Assembly (NCBI GenBank): GCA_902777275.1
Contig: CACYTI010000028.1
Span: forward strand, 1-62,816
Reading direction: 5' to 3'
Source of the DNA: an uncultured Ruminococcus sp.
GTDB lineage: Bacteria; Bacillota; Clostridia; Oscillospirales; Acutalibacteraceae
Length of the DNA: 62,816 bases
Shown: in pieces, positions 34,719 to 43,163 of the stretch
Layout of the letters: each line of letters begins with the position of its first letter
Position numbering within the stretch: position 1 is the first letter of the stretch
Position numbers and translations under genes: made by a program
The notes under the pieces: generated by a model
Databases searched by the model: none
Told to the model about the DNA's origin: nothing
What the model saw: the letters and a program-made list of their open reading frames with translations, nothing else

Positions 34719-36563
34719 ATGGCAAAAATGGAATTCAAATCAGAATCAAAGCGTCTGCTCGATTTGATGATCAACTCTATCTACACGCACAAGGAGATTT
34801 TCCTGCGCGAGATCATCTCGAACGCCAGCGACGCTATCGACAAGCTTTGCTTTATCGCCCTTACCGACGACAAGTTGGGAATGACGCGCTCCGATTTCAA
34901 AATTGAGATCAAGCCCGACAAGGATGCGCGCACCCTGACGGTCTCCGACAACGGTATCGGCATGGACAAGGACGATTTGGAAAACAACCTCGGCACCATA
35001 GCCTCCTCCGGCTCCTACAAATTCAAGCAGGAGCAGCTTGCGCAGAGCGAAAACGCTCAGGACGACATCGACATCATCGGTCAGTTCGGCGTAGGCTTCT
35101 ACTCCGCTTTTATGGTAGCCAAGGAAATCACCGTCATCACCAAAAAGTACGGCAGCGACGTCGCTTACAAATGGAGCTCCTCGGGTGCGGACGGCTATGA
35201 GATCGAGGAATGCGAAAAGGACGCTCCCGGCACCGAGATCATCATCACGCTCAAGGACAACACCGAGGACGAGAACTACGACGAGTTTTTGGAGCAGTAC
35301 CGCATTCAGAGCCTTGTAAAGCGTTACTCCGATTATATCCGCTATCCGATCAATATGGAGATGAAGAAGAGCCGCCCCAAGGAAAAGGAAAACGAGAGCG
35401 ACAAAACCGAGTATGAGGAATACTACGAAACCGAAACGCTCAACAGCATGATCCCGATTTGGCAGCGCCCGAAAAAGGACGTAAGCCAGGAGGAATACGA
35501 TAAATTCTACAGCGAAAAGTTCATGGCTATGGACAAGCCCGTAAAGACGATCGTCACCTCGGTAGAGGGCGTTGTTACCTACAAGGCTTTGCTGTTCATT
35601 CCCTCGGCGACTCCCTACGACTACTACACAAAGGATTACAAAAAGGGCTTGCAGCTCTATTCAAGCGGCGTGCTTATCACCGACAGCTGCGAGGAGCTTG
35701 TGCCCGAGCATTTCAGATTTGTAAAGGGAGTCGTTGACACCGCCGATCTGTCGCTCAACATCTCGCGCGAAATGCTGCAGCACGACCGTCATCTGATAAC
35801 TATCGCCCAGAACATCGAGAAGAAAATCCGCAGAGAGCTGACCTCAATGCTCGGCTCCGACCGCGAAAATTACGAGAAATTCTTCAAGGCGTTCGGCAGA
35901 CAGCTCAAATACGGCGTTGTTGCCGACTACGGTATGCACAAGGACGAGCTTCAGGATCTGCTGCTGTTCTATTCCTCGACCGAGAAGAAGCTTGTGACCC
36001 TCTCCGAGTACGTTGACCGCATGAAGGAGGATCAGAAGTTCATCTACTTTGCCACGGGCGAGAACGCCGCTGCTATCGACGCCCTGCCCCAGACCGAGCT
36101 TCTGCGCTCAAAGGGCTTTGAGATCCTTTACTGCACCGAGGACGTTGACGAATTCACCCTGCAAAGCCTTATGATGTACAAGGAAAAGCGCTTCTGCTCC
36201 GCGACTAACGACGACCTCGGAATAGAGAACGACGAAACAAAAGAGGAGGAGAAGGACAGCTCCGCGCTGCTCACCTTTGTAAAGGAAACCCTGGGCGACA
36301 AGGTAGCCGAGGTCACCGCCTCCAAAAAGCTTGTTTCTCACCCCGTTTGCCTCACCGCGAAGGGCGGGATATCGTTTGAAATGGAAAAATACTTTAACTC
36401 GGTTCAGCCGGATTCGGGTATGAAGGCTCAGCGCGTGCTCGAACTCAACATGGGTCACCAAGCAGTTAAGACGATGGAAAGCCTCATTCAGACCGACATC
36501 GACAAGGCAAGAAAGTACGCCGAGGTGCTCTACTGTCAGGCGCTCCTATGGTTTGCTCGCTGA
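34719..36563 (+). CDS. htpG: Hsp90-type chaperone HtpG, altered C-terminus
   Basis: The 614-residue protein has the GHKL ATPase domain (EIISNASDAIDKL, DNGIGM, GTIASSGS, IGQFGVGFYSAF), a middle domain with ISREMLQHDR and a C-terminal dimerisation domain. It is the bacterial Hsp90. The last residues, CQALLWFAR, depart from the usual longer clostridial ending; about 20 residues seem missing after YAEVLYCQALL. A 160-bp near-copy of this end lies at 39820-39979 and diverges at exactly the same base, so recombination at this end is likely. AAAAAGGAAG precedes the ATG. Confidence 0.93.
   Translation: MAKMEFKSESKRLLDLMINSIYTHKEIFLREIISNASDAIDKLCFIALTDDKLGMTRSDFKIEIKPDKDARTLTVSDNGIGMDKDDLENNLGTIASSGSYKFKQEQLAQSENAQDDIDIIGQFGVGFYSAFMVAKEITVITKKYGSDVAYKWSSSGADGYEIEECEKDAPGTEIIITLKDNTEDENYDEFLEQYRIQSLVKRYSDYIRYPINMEMKKSRPKEKENESDKTEYEEYYETETLNSMIPIWQRPKKDVSQEEYDKFYSEKFMAMDKPVKTIVTSVEGVVTYKALLFIPSATPYDYYTKDYKKGLQLYSSGVLITDSCEELVPEHFRFVKGVVDTADLSLNISREMLQHDRHLITIAQNIEKKIRRELTSMLGSDRENYEKFFKAFGRQLKYGVVADYGMHKDELQDLLLFYSSTEKKLVTLSEYVDRMKEDQKFIYFATGENAAAIDALPQTELLRSKGFEILYCTEDVDEFTLQSLMMYKEKRFCSATNDDLGIENDETKEEEKDSSALLTFVKETLGDKVAEVTASKKLVSHPVCLTAKGGISFEMEKYFNSVQPDSGMKAQRVLELNMGHQAVKTMESLIQTDIDKARKYAEVLYCQALLWFAR
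36389..36548 (+). repeat. 160-bp direct repeat, copy inside htpG
   Basis: Identical in length to 39820-39979 with three differences, all third-position C/T changes that leave the protein unchanged. The two copies diverge directly after GCGCTCCTA. Confidence 0.95.
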
Positions 36564-36641
36564 TTTAAGTCCGCCTTTAAAAGCTTTTATCCTTCCAAAC
36601 CTCATCATCGGAGAGATAAAAATACAGTTTTATGACGAAAA

Positions 36642-36690
36642 AAGCGCAGCCGATCCGCACTTAAACGGATCGGCTGCGCTTGTTTTTATT
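36642..36690. terminator. Bidirectional terminator between htpG and the dockerin gene
   Basis: 16-bp perfect stem AAGCGCAGCCGATCCG (36642-36657) / 36666-36681 with 8-nt loop, T-rich on both sides. Confidence 0.85.
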
Positions 36691-36718
36691 TTATGAATGA
36701 ATTAATTTATGAATATAT

Positions 36719-39607
36719 TTATTGCCTTCCCATTACAACATCAAATTCGGCAAGAAATTCCTGCAAAACCGTAGCGTCGTTAATATCAACTGCGCCGTTG
36801 CCGTCGGTATCTGCGTCATACAGCGATGTACCCGTAATAAATTCGGTTTCGGCTGCGTTGCGCTGAATTGCTGTTACGTCACGGATATCAACAACACCGT
36901 CATTGTTTGCGTCTCCGAGCAGCAAATCATACTCGCATATGACCATGCAGTTTTCAATTGAGAAAAGAGTAGCTATGTTGTGTATGTTTGCGGTATCATT
37001 CCAACATCCTGCCGTCTGATCAAGTCCAATGTCAAACGAAAGCATTTGGGCGTAAAGTCCGTTCGCGCCACCGCCGGGCTTGCCGGGAGCCCAGTTTGTA
37101 TAATCAAACTCTTCGTCTGTAATCCATTCCCAATTTTCGGTGTCGGTGTTCAGCTTTGCGCCAAGCCATGCTGTACAGCAATTACCCGCTATAAGTGAAG
37201 CCACCATGTCGTTTTCCTCACTGCTGTTTATTGTAGGAAGATGACCGCCCTTTGCTTCACAGAATTCTTTTGCTTCCTCCCATGTCATGTCGTTGTCATA
37301 AATCTCGAATCTTTTGTTTCCTTTCATTAATATAGCCAGCGGAGTATCCGAATTGTTCTTTTGCCAATGGGCGTAAACCGTTGTGGTATAGTCCGCAACG
37401 TTTGTGTTAGTGGTTATTTGAGTGCCGCCGTTTGCCTGAGTGAACCAGCCGAGGAAGGTGTAGCCGTCTCTTTCGGGCTGAGGAAGCGAGGTGTATTTTC
37501 CGCCGCGCACATAAGCCTGTTCATAGGGCAGGCTTTCGGTTTCCATACGGAAGTTGTCCTGCGCTGCCGAAGCTCCGTCAACCAAGGTGATATCGTTAAG
37601 CCAAACGGTACCGGGTGTGTCGATATACGGGTGCATATTTCTGCCGCAGTTGACATTTTTGTTCATCGGAATGGTGTAAAATTGCCAGTCTGTTGTTAAA
37701 GTGACGCTCCTGTATTCTGACTGATAACCCCAGCGGAAATACATTTTTGTTCCGTTTGTGCTTGCTTTTGCCCAAAAGCTCATGGTCATATTCTTGTTGT
37801 CGCCCGCGTAATCAAACGCACCGTTGGAGCCTTCAAAGCGTCCGCTATTGGTAGAAGTGCAGAAAACCATATCTTGCAAGTAGGTGCCCACAGCAGATGA
37901 CTCGATTTTAAGACTGTTCTGATTATTGAGCTTTTCGGTTTCGTCAACCGAGATCGTGTAAATATCGTCAGTGCTCCGGTCTATAAAGTAGGAGCCGTAA
38001 TCGTCGCCGAGGTTGCTTCCGCGCATATAATTACATCCGCTGTAGTTATTGTAAAAAAACAGCTTGGGATTATTTGGCAGCCAAATCGGATAGAATGTAT
38101 ATGTACAGCCGTTGGCGGCGCCGTTTGTCCATGGTCCTCCAAAATTATATGTGCTGCCTGCGTTATAATGATACTTGGTGTAGCCGCTGTGCATAATAAC
38201 GCTGTTTGAGAGCCATTGGTTTACTCCTGCGGCATACCATGTGCTGTCTGTGCTGCGGTAAACGTTATATCCGCCAAAGGTGTAGCCGCTTCTTGTAAAG
38301 CCGCACGCCGCGATATTAAGCTTACCGTTGACCGCTACGGTAGAAGAAGCCATAGTTCCCGTGCCGCCGTTAGCGTTATAGGCTATGTTGTAATTTCCGA
38401 TTTTGCTTATCGTAAAACGCTGGGCGTTGCTTTGGTTCCGTTTATACAGTTCAATATTTGTTCCGTTAGCAAGGGTACCGCCTGTAATATCCATTGCTGA
38501 GGTCGTAACCAATCTCGGAACAAGAACATAGCCCGAACCGTCCTTCACAATGAACCATCGCTGATTGTCATGGTCATTATTGGGGTAAACTTGAATGTTG
38601 GTTCCGTTGGCTGTTTTTGCGCCTGCTACATCAATGCAAAGCTTGCTTTTGGCATTGGTTATTCTGTATGACTTATCCTTATCGCGCTCAAACAGCCATT
38701 TTTGGTTATCAATATAGCTTTTGTTCGCAAGAATCACATTGTTGCTGTCATTTGCCGCCACCGCAAAGTTGGTGTTGGCAGTGGAGAAGATATTGGCATA
38801 AAAGCCTGTGCCGAGATCCTGATAAGCACTTTGTTCGGTATACCCTGACGGATAAGCAAGCTGTTGAATTTTTCCGGAACCAAGATATGACAGCCACGAT
38901 TTAAGTGTGACATAGCAACTAAGTGAGGAACCGGAGCCTGTATCTGTTTGAGGTTTATTAGAATAAGAATTATATTCTCCGGCGCTGTTACTCCACCATA
39001 CATAATTGTATCCTGAGCTTGAGGTTCCCGTGTTTCTTTTAACTTCCATGATTGTAAATCCGGCAGGATCAAGCGTTGAGGAAGATCCGTTATACGCAAT
39101 AACAACACTTGCATGGTTAAAACTTGAACCAAGAGCATAAACAACAACAGGTCTTCCAAGCTTTAATTGGTTGTAAATTTTTTGGTAAGTATCAGCATTG
39201 TTGCCTACACCGTTGTAATAGCTCATTTTAACCGGATAATCGGAATACGAGTTGGCATATACGCTCATTTGCGGCTTAAGTCTTTTTGAAATGGCATTAT
39301 TGCCGTCAATGGAATTGTAGTCTGTTCCTGCTTTGCGATAATTAGTAGTTACTCCTCCGTATGTGTAAGAATTCAAACAATAACCCTGAACAGTCATCAT
39401 AGAACTCCAATAACAGTCGCTTCCGGAGTTCGGCTGATATACTCTTGAAATCTTAAGAGCAGATATTGCAGGATATGCTCCGACGGATCCCGAGTCGTCA
39501 ACATACGCTCCAACAGATTCACCATCAGCCGTGACCGCCTGTGACGGAATAATCATTGCGGCGGATAACAAAATAATCGCCAGCAAAACAGATAAGCTTT
39601 TTTTCAT
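36719..39607 (-). CDS. Secreted cysteine-protease-like/ricin/C-type lectin/dockerin protein
   Basis: The 962-residue precursor has a signal peptide (MKKSLSVLLAIILLSAAM). A C39/papain-like domain at about 45-240 has GSDCYWSSMMTVQGYC (Cys), FNHASVVIAYNG (His) and an Asp in LDPAG. A ricin-type beta-trefoil lies at about 270-405 (DNQRWFIVKDGSGYVLV). A Listeria-Bacteroides repeat, a jelly-roll-like region (about 540-690), a second such repeat (GYTFLGWFTQANGGTQI), a C-type lectin-like domain at about 765-890 (TWEEAKEFCEAKGGHLP) and a type I dockerin (GDANNDGVVDIRDV, DADTDGNGAVDINDA) follow. It should be exported and docked to a cohesin scaffold, binding glycans. It is transcribed alone and lies between the two htpG repeat copies. 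Confidence 0.85.
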   Translation of the reverse strand: MKKSLSVLLAIILLSAAMIIPSQAVTADGESVGAYVDDSGSVGAYPAISALKISRVYQPNSGSDCYWSSMMTVQGYCLNSYTYGGVTTNYRKAGTDYNSIDGNNAISKRLKPQMSVYANSYSDYPVKMSYYNGVGNNADTYQKIYNQLKLGRPVVVYALGSSFNHASVVIAYNGSSSTLDPAGFTIMEVKRNTGTSSSGYNYVWWSNSAGEYNSYSNKPQTDTGSGSSLSCYVTLKSWLSYLGSGKIQQLAYPSGYTEQSAYQDLGTGFYANIFSTANTNFAVAANDSNNVILANKSYIDNQKWLFERDKDKSYRITNAKSKLCIDVAGAKTANGTNIQVYPNNDHDNQRWFIVKDGSGYVLVPRLVTTSAMDITGGTLANGTNIELYKRNQSNAQRFTISKIGNYNIAYNANGGTGTMASSTVAVNGKLNIAACGFTRSGYTFGGYNVYRSTDSTWYAAGVNQWLSNSVIMHSGYTKYHYNAGSTYNFGGPWTNGAANGCTYTFYPIWLPNNPKLFFYNNYSGCNYMRGSNLGDDYGSYFIDRSTDDIYTISVDETEKLNNQNSLKIESSAVGTYLQDMVFCTSTNSGRFEGSNGAFDYAGDNKNMTMSFWAKASTNGTKMYFRWGYQSEYRSVTLTTDWQFYTIPMNKNVNCGRNMHPYIDTPGTVWLNDITLVDGASAAQDNFRMETESLPYEQAYVRGGKYTSLPQPERDGYTFLGWFTQANGGTQITTNTNVADYTTTVYAHWQKNNSDTPLAILMKGNKRFEIYDNDMTWEEAKEFCEAKGGHLPTINSSEENDMVASLIAGNCCTAWLGAKLNTDTENWEWITDEEFDYTNWAPGKPGGGANGLYAQMLSFDIGLDQTAGCWNDTANIHNIATLFSIENCMVICEYDLLLGDANNDGVVDIRDVTAIQRNAAETEFITGTSLYDADTDGNGAVDINDATVLQEFLAEFDVVMGRQ

Positions 39608-39819
39608 TATTGTTCACTCCCGTATACTTAATTTACTTATAATTTTACCATAGAATCACTGAAGACGCAATCCAAAAATCGCCCTTTAGTTTTAGCAACA
39701 ATGCACAAAAAAGCAAAACGTGTATATAATAAAGCGTTATTGGTCAAAAAATTGACTTAAAAGACAAAAGATGAACTTCTTTCAAATAATTAGCAATGTA
39801 AAAAATTCCCGAATCAAAC

Positions 39820-39979
39820 ATACTTCAACTCGGTTCAGCCGGATTCGGGCATGAAGGCTCAGCGCGTGCTCGAACTCAATATGGGTCACCAAGCAGTTAA
39901 GACGATGGAAAGCCTCATTCAGACCGACATCGACAAGGCAAGAAAGTACGCCGAGGTGCTCTACTGTCAGGCGCTCCTA
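39820..39979 (+). repeat. 160-bp direct repeat, displaced copy of the htpG 3' end
   Basis: 157 of 160 bases match 36389-36548. In frame it would read the HtpG C-terminus up to CQALL, then an unrelated VATAA and a stop. Upstream sequence is not htpG, so it is a gene fragment. 39608-39819 holds only the upstream region of the dockerin gene. Confidence 0.95.
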
Positions 39980-40031
39980 GTTGCCACGGCAGCGTGACGC
40001 TGCACCTAATCCGCGCATCTAAATAACATAA

Positions 40032-40084
40032 AAAACCTTCCTTTAGCACACGCGTTGAAACGCGCCGTTGAAGGAAGGCTTTTA
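40032..40084 (-). terminator. Terminator of spoVAC
   Basis: CCTTCCTT / AAGGAAGG outer stem enclosing a GCGTTGAAACGC hairpin, with a T-run on the reverse strand. Confidence 0.7.
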
Positions 40085-40168
40085 TTTCATCAATGCGTTT
40101 TAATAGGCACCCTGCCCCGTCGTGGCAACGACTGTGTACTTTTTTCGGCACACGGGGCGGATTTTTTC

Positions 40169-40621
40169 TTAAAACAGCGTTATCCCGAACAGGTGGAGCG
40201 TCCATAGTATTATTCCGTAGAGCACCGAGGCGGATATGCCGCAGACCAGCACGGGACCCGCAATGACGAACATTTTTGTGCCGACACCGGTTATAAAGCC
40301 CTCGGTTTTGAACTCTATCGCGGCGGCGGACATCGCGTTGGCAAAGCCTGTTATCGGCACAAGCGTTCCCGCTCCCGCCTTCCGCGCTATTTTGTCGTAT
40401 ACTCCCAAGGCGGTGAGAAGCGCTCCGATAAAAATCAAAGTGACAGAGGTCAGCGTTTTTGACGATTCGTCGTCCCAGCCCCAAAGCCTGTAAAGCTCCA
40501 AAATCAATTGCCCGACCGCGCAGATGCCGCCGCCGAACAGAAAGGCGCGCAGGCAGTTCGGCGCGGTCCTGCTTTTGGGCGAATTCCTTTTCACTATTTC
40601 AGCGTATTGCTTTGACGTCAT
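40169..40621 (-). CDS. spoVAC: Stage V sporulation protein AC
   Basis: The 150-residue membrane protein matches SpoVAC: an N-terminal YAEIVKRNSPKSRTAPNCLRAF, several hydrophobic helices, LGVYDKIARKAGAGTLVPITGFANAM and VGTKMFVIAGPV. SpoVA proteins form the spore channel for dipicolinic acid. SpoVAC usually sits with spoVAD and spoVAE; here it stands alone. GGAAGGAGTA lies just upstream of the ATG. It implies a sporulation-capable or formerly sporulating lineage. Confidence 0.9.
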   Translation of the reverse strand: MTSKQYAEIVKRNSPKSRTAPNCLRAFLFGGGICAVGQLILELYRLWGWDDESSKTLTSVTLIFIGALLTALGVYDKIARKAGAGTLVPITGFANAMSAAAIEFKTEGFITGVGTKMFVIAGPVLVCGISASVLYGIILWTLHLFGITLF

Positions 40622-40735
40622 ATTCTACTCCTTCCGGACAGCTTTTCGTCCGTTATTAACTTTGATACTAATAATCTTCTCAGAAAAAACCGAATTATGT
40701 TTATTTTTTCACTTTATTTTTTTTCGCGTATGTTG

Positions 40736-40741
40736 TATAAT
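40736..40741 (+). promoter_or_regulatory. -10 box of the cysteine desulfurase gene
   Basis: TATAAT; the expected transcription start near 40748 leaves a 5' leader of only about 8 to 23 nt depending on the start codon used. Confidence 0.5.
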
Positions 40742-40770
40742 AATACAAATATAAAATGGGGGCGACAGGC

Positions 40771-41898
40771 TTGGAACATTATCTTGATAACAGCGGTACG
40801 ACCGCGGTGTCAAAGGCGGCTGCGGACAAGGCATATCAGATAATGACGGAGGTCTACGGCAACCCATCTTCGCTGCATTCCAAGGGAATGCAGGCGGAAA
40901 ACGAGCTGAAAAAAGCGAGAAAGTCCGTCGCGGCGCGTCTGCGCGTCAGCGAAGGCGAAATATTTTTCACAAGCGGAGGCACCGAGGCGAACAACCTTGC
41001 GCTGTTCGGCGCGGCGTATGCCTACGCTCGCGAGAGGAAAAAAATAGTGATTTCCGCCGTGGAGCACAGCAGCGTCACCGAGGCGGCGAAAAGACTTGAA
41101 GCCGAGGGCTTTGAGACGGTTGTTGTCGCGCCCCGAAGCGACGGAAAAATCCACCCGGAGGACGTCGCCGCCGAAACGGACGGCAATACGTCTTTGGTTT
41201 CGGTCATGCTCGTCAACAACGAAACGGGCGCGATAATGCCTGTTTCGGATATTTTTGCCGCAGTCAAAGAAAAGAACGTCAAAACGCTCTGCCACACCGA
41301 CGCTGTTCAGGCGTTCGGCAAGCTTGAAATAAAAGCCGCCGCGCTCGGCGCTGATTTGATAAGCGTCAGCGGTCATAAGGTCCACGCTCCGAAGGGAGTC
41401 GGCGCGCTTTATGTAAAAAGAGGCGTGCGGCTCATTCCCCGTCAGCGTGGCGGAGAGCAGGAAAAACGTATCCGTCCGGGAACAGAAAATCTGCCTGCGA
41501 TCGCGGCTTTCGGAGTCGCGTGCGGAGAATTTGACATACAAAAGGGGCTCGCCCGAGCGGAGGAGCTTAACAAATACGCGAAGGATCGGCTTTCAGCCAT
41601 TGAAGGTGTTGTGCTGAACTCGCCTGTGGATGCACTGCCCTACGTGCTGAATTTTTCGGCGGGAAGGGTGCGCAGCGAAACAATGCTCCACTTTTTGGAG
41701 GAGCGCGAAATATATGTTTCGTCGGGAAGCGCCTGCGCCAAGGGCAAGCCGAGCCACGTTCTGAGCGCGCTCGGTCTGCCTAAAGAACGCGCCGACAGCG
41801 CCCTGCGCGTGAGCTTTTGCAAATATAACACCAAATCCGACATAGACGCGCTCTGCGAGGGAATAGAGTTGGGGTTAAAGGTGCTGGCGCACAGGTAA
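40771..41898 (+). CDS. Cysteine desulfurase (NifS/IscS family)
   Basis: The 375-residue PLP enzyme begins with YLDNSGTTAVS, has TSGGTEANNLA, HSSVTEA, LVNNETGAI, the PLP lysine in VSGHKVHAPKG and the catalytic cysteine in SSGSACAKG. It moves sulfur from cysteine to a carrier. The thiI gene follows directly, so its sulfur probably serves 4-thiouridine in tRNA. A TTG at 40771 preceded by GGGGGCG is preferred; an in-frame ATG at 40756 lies in a block also found before the GH13 gene, so the start is uncertain by five codons. Confidence 0.9.
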   Translation: MEHYLDNSGTTAVSKAAADKAYQIMTEVYGNPSSLHSKGMQAENELKKARKSVAARLRVSEGEIFFTSGGTEANNLALFGAAYAYARERKKIVISAVEHSSVTEAAKRLEAEGFETVVVAPRSDGKIHPEDVAAETDGNTSLVSVMLVNNETGAIMPVSDIFAAVKEKNVKTLCHTDAVQAFGKLEIKAAALGADLISVSGHKVHAPKGVGALYVKRGVRLIPRQRGGEQEKRIRPGTENLPAIAAFGVACGEFDIQKGLARAEELNKYAKDRLSAIEGVVLNSPVDALPYVLNFSAGRVRSETMLHFLEEREIYVSSGSACAKGKPSHVLSALGLPKERADSALRVSFCKYNTKSDIDALCEGIELGLKVLAHR

Positions 41899-41920
41899 AT
41901 AAATGGGTATAGTGTACAAC

Positions 41921-41941
41921 TCTACTCTCCAAACTCCACTC
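41921..41941. repeat. Single-arm heptamer run upstream of thiI
   Basis: TCTACTC, TCCAAAC, TCCACTC in tandem, the same family as 33721-33736. Confidence 0.6.
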
Positions 41942-41959
41942 TGAATTTAAAGAGGTATT

Positions 41960-43141
41960 ATGAAAGAGCTTTTACTGTTGAAGAACGGCGAGATCGTCTT
42001 GAAGGGACTTAACCGCCGTCAGTTTGAGGACGCCCTCAAAAAGAACATCAAAATCGCCCTTAATCCGTTGGGCAGGTTTGAGATCGCTTCGGCTCAGTCG
42101 GCCATAACCGTCAAGCCGCTGAGCGACGGCATTGACCTTGATGAGGTGTGCGAGCGTGTATCGCACATATTCGGCATAGTCAGCTTTTCACGCGCCGCAC
42201 TCTGCGAGGAAAAAACCATGGAGGCGGTGCTCTCCACAGCTCCCGACTATCTTGAACAGAAGCTGAGGGCGGCAAAAACCTTTAAGGTCGAGGCTAAGCG
42301 CAGCGACAAAAAATTTCCGCTCAAATCTCCCGAGATCTGTGCCGAGCTTGGCGGTGAGATCTTATCAAGATTCCCGCACCTGAAGGTTGACGTCCATAAG
42401 CCCGATGTCACGGTTTATGTTGAGATACGCGACTTCGGAGCTTATATACACGCCGATCCCGTTCGCGGCGCGGGAGGAATGCCCGTCGGCACCGGCGGCA
42501 AGGCGGTCATACTGATAAGCGGAGGCATAGATTCGCCCGTTGCGGCTTATATGATGGCAAAGCGCGGCCTGCGGCTTACGGCGGTTCATTTCGCAAGCCC
42601 GCCCTACACAAGCGCGCGCGCCGAGGACAAGGTGGTTCGCCTGCTTCAAAAGGTCAGCCGCTACGCGGGACCAATGACGATGTACACGGTGCCGTTTACC
42701 CGTATTCAGGAAAAACTCCGCGACGACTGCCCCGAGGAGCTGTTCACGATCATTATGCGCAGGCTGATGATGGAGATATCTCAGCGGATAGCGCGAATGA
42801 ACGACTGCGCGGCGCTGATCACGGGCGAAAGTCTGGGGCAGGTCGCAAGTCAGACTATCGGCGCTCTCAACTGCACAAACGAAGCCGCCGATATGATAGT
42901 TTTCCGTCCGCTGATAGGCATGGACAAGCAGGAAATCATCGACATTTCCTATAAAATAGATACCTACGAAACTTCAATTGAGCCGTATGAGGATTGCTGC
43001 ACGGTGTTCACTCCGCGCCATCCCCGAACAAAGCCGAGGCTGAAATTTGTCAAGGAAGCGCAGCAAAAGGCGGATTTCGCGCCGCTTATCGAAGAAGCGC
43101 TCCAAAATTTGAAAGTCACCACGATTTACCCCGAAGAATAA
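41960..43141 (+). CDS. thiI: tRNA 4-thiouridine synthetase
   Basis: The 393-residue protein has an N-terminal ferredoxin-like region (LLLKNGEIVLKGLNRRQFE), a THUMP domain (about 60-165) and a PP-loop ATPase domain with ILISGGIDSPVAAYMM. The ending EPYEDCCTVFTPRHPRTKP is typical of ThiI. It adenylates and thiolates U8 of tRNA. It has no C-terminal rhodanese domain, as is usual in Firmicutes, where a dedicated cysteine desulfurase delivers the sulfur; that gene is immediately upstream. AAGAGG lies before the ATG. Confidence 0.95.
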   Translation: MKELLLLKNGEIVLKGLNRRQFEDALKKNIKIALNPLGRFEIASAQSAITVKPLSDGIDLDEVCERVSHIFGIVSFSRAALCEEKTMEAVLSTAPDYLEQKLRAAKTFKVEAKRSDKKFPLKSPEICAELGGEILSRFPHLKVDVHKPDVTVYVEIRDFGAYIHADPVRGAGGMPVGTGGKAVILISGGIDSPVAAYMMAKRGLRLTAVHFASPPYTSARAEDKVVRLLQKVSRYAGPMTMYTVPFTRIQEKLRDDCPEELFTIIMRRLMMEISQRIARMNDCAALITGESLGQVASQTIGALNCTNEAADMIVFRPLIGMDKQEIIDISYKIDTYETSIEPYEDCCTVFTPRHPRTKPRLKFVKEAQQKADFAPLIEEALQNLKVTTIYPEE

Positions 43142-43163
43142 CGCACGAAAGGAAGATAACGGC

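Noticed and set aside
39915-40484. 189-codon reverse frame running through the htpG fragment and spoVAC
   Set aside because: It crosses a terminator and the SpoVAC gene in another frame and shows no domain.
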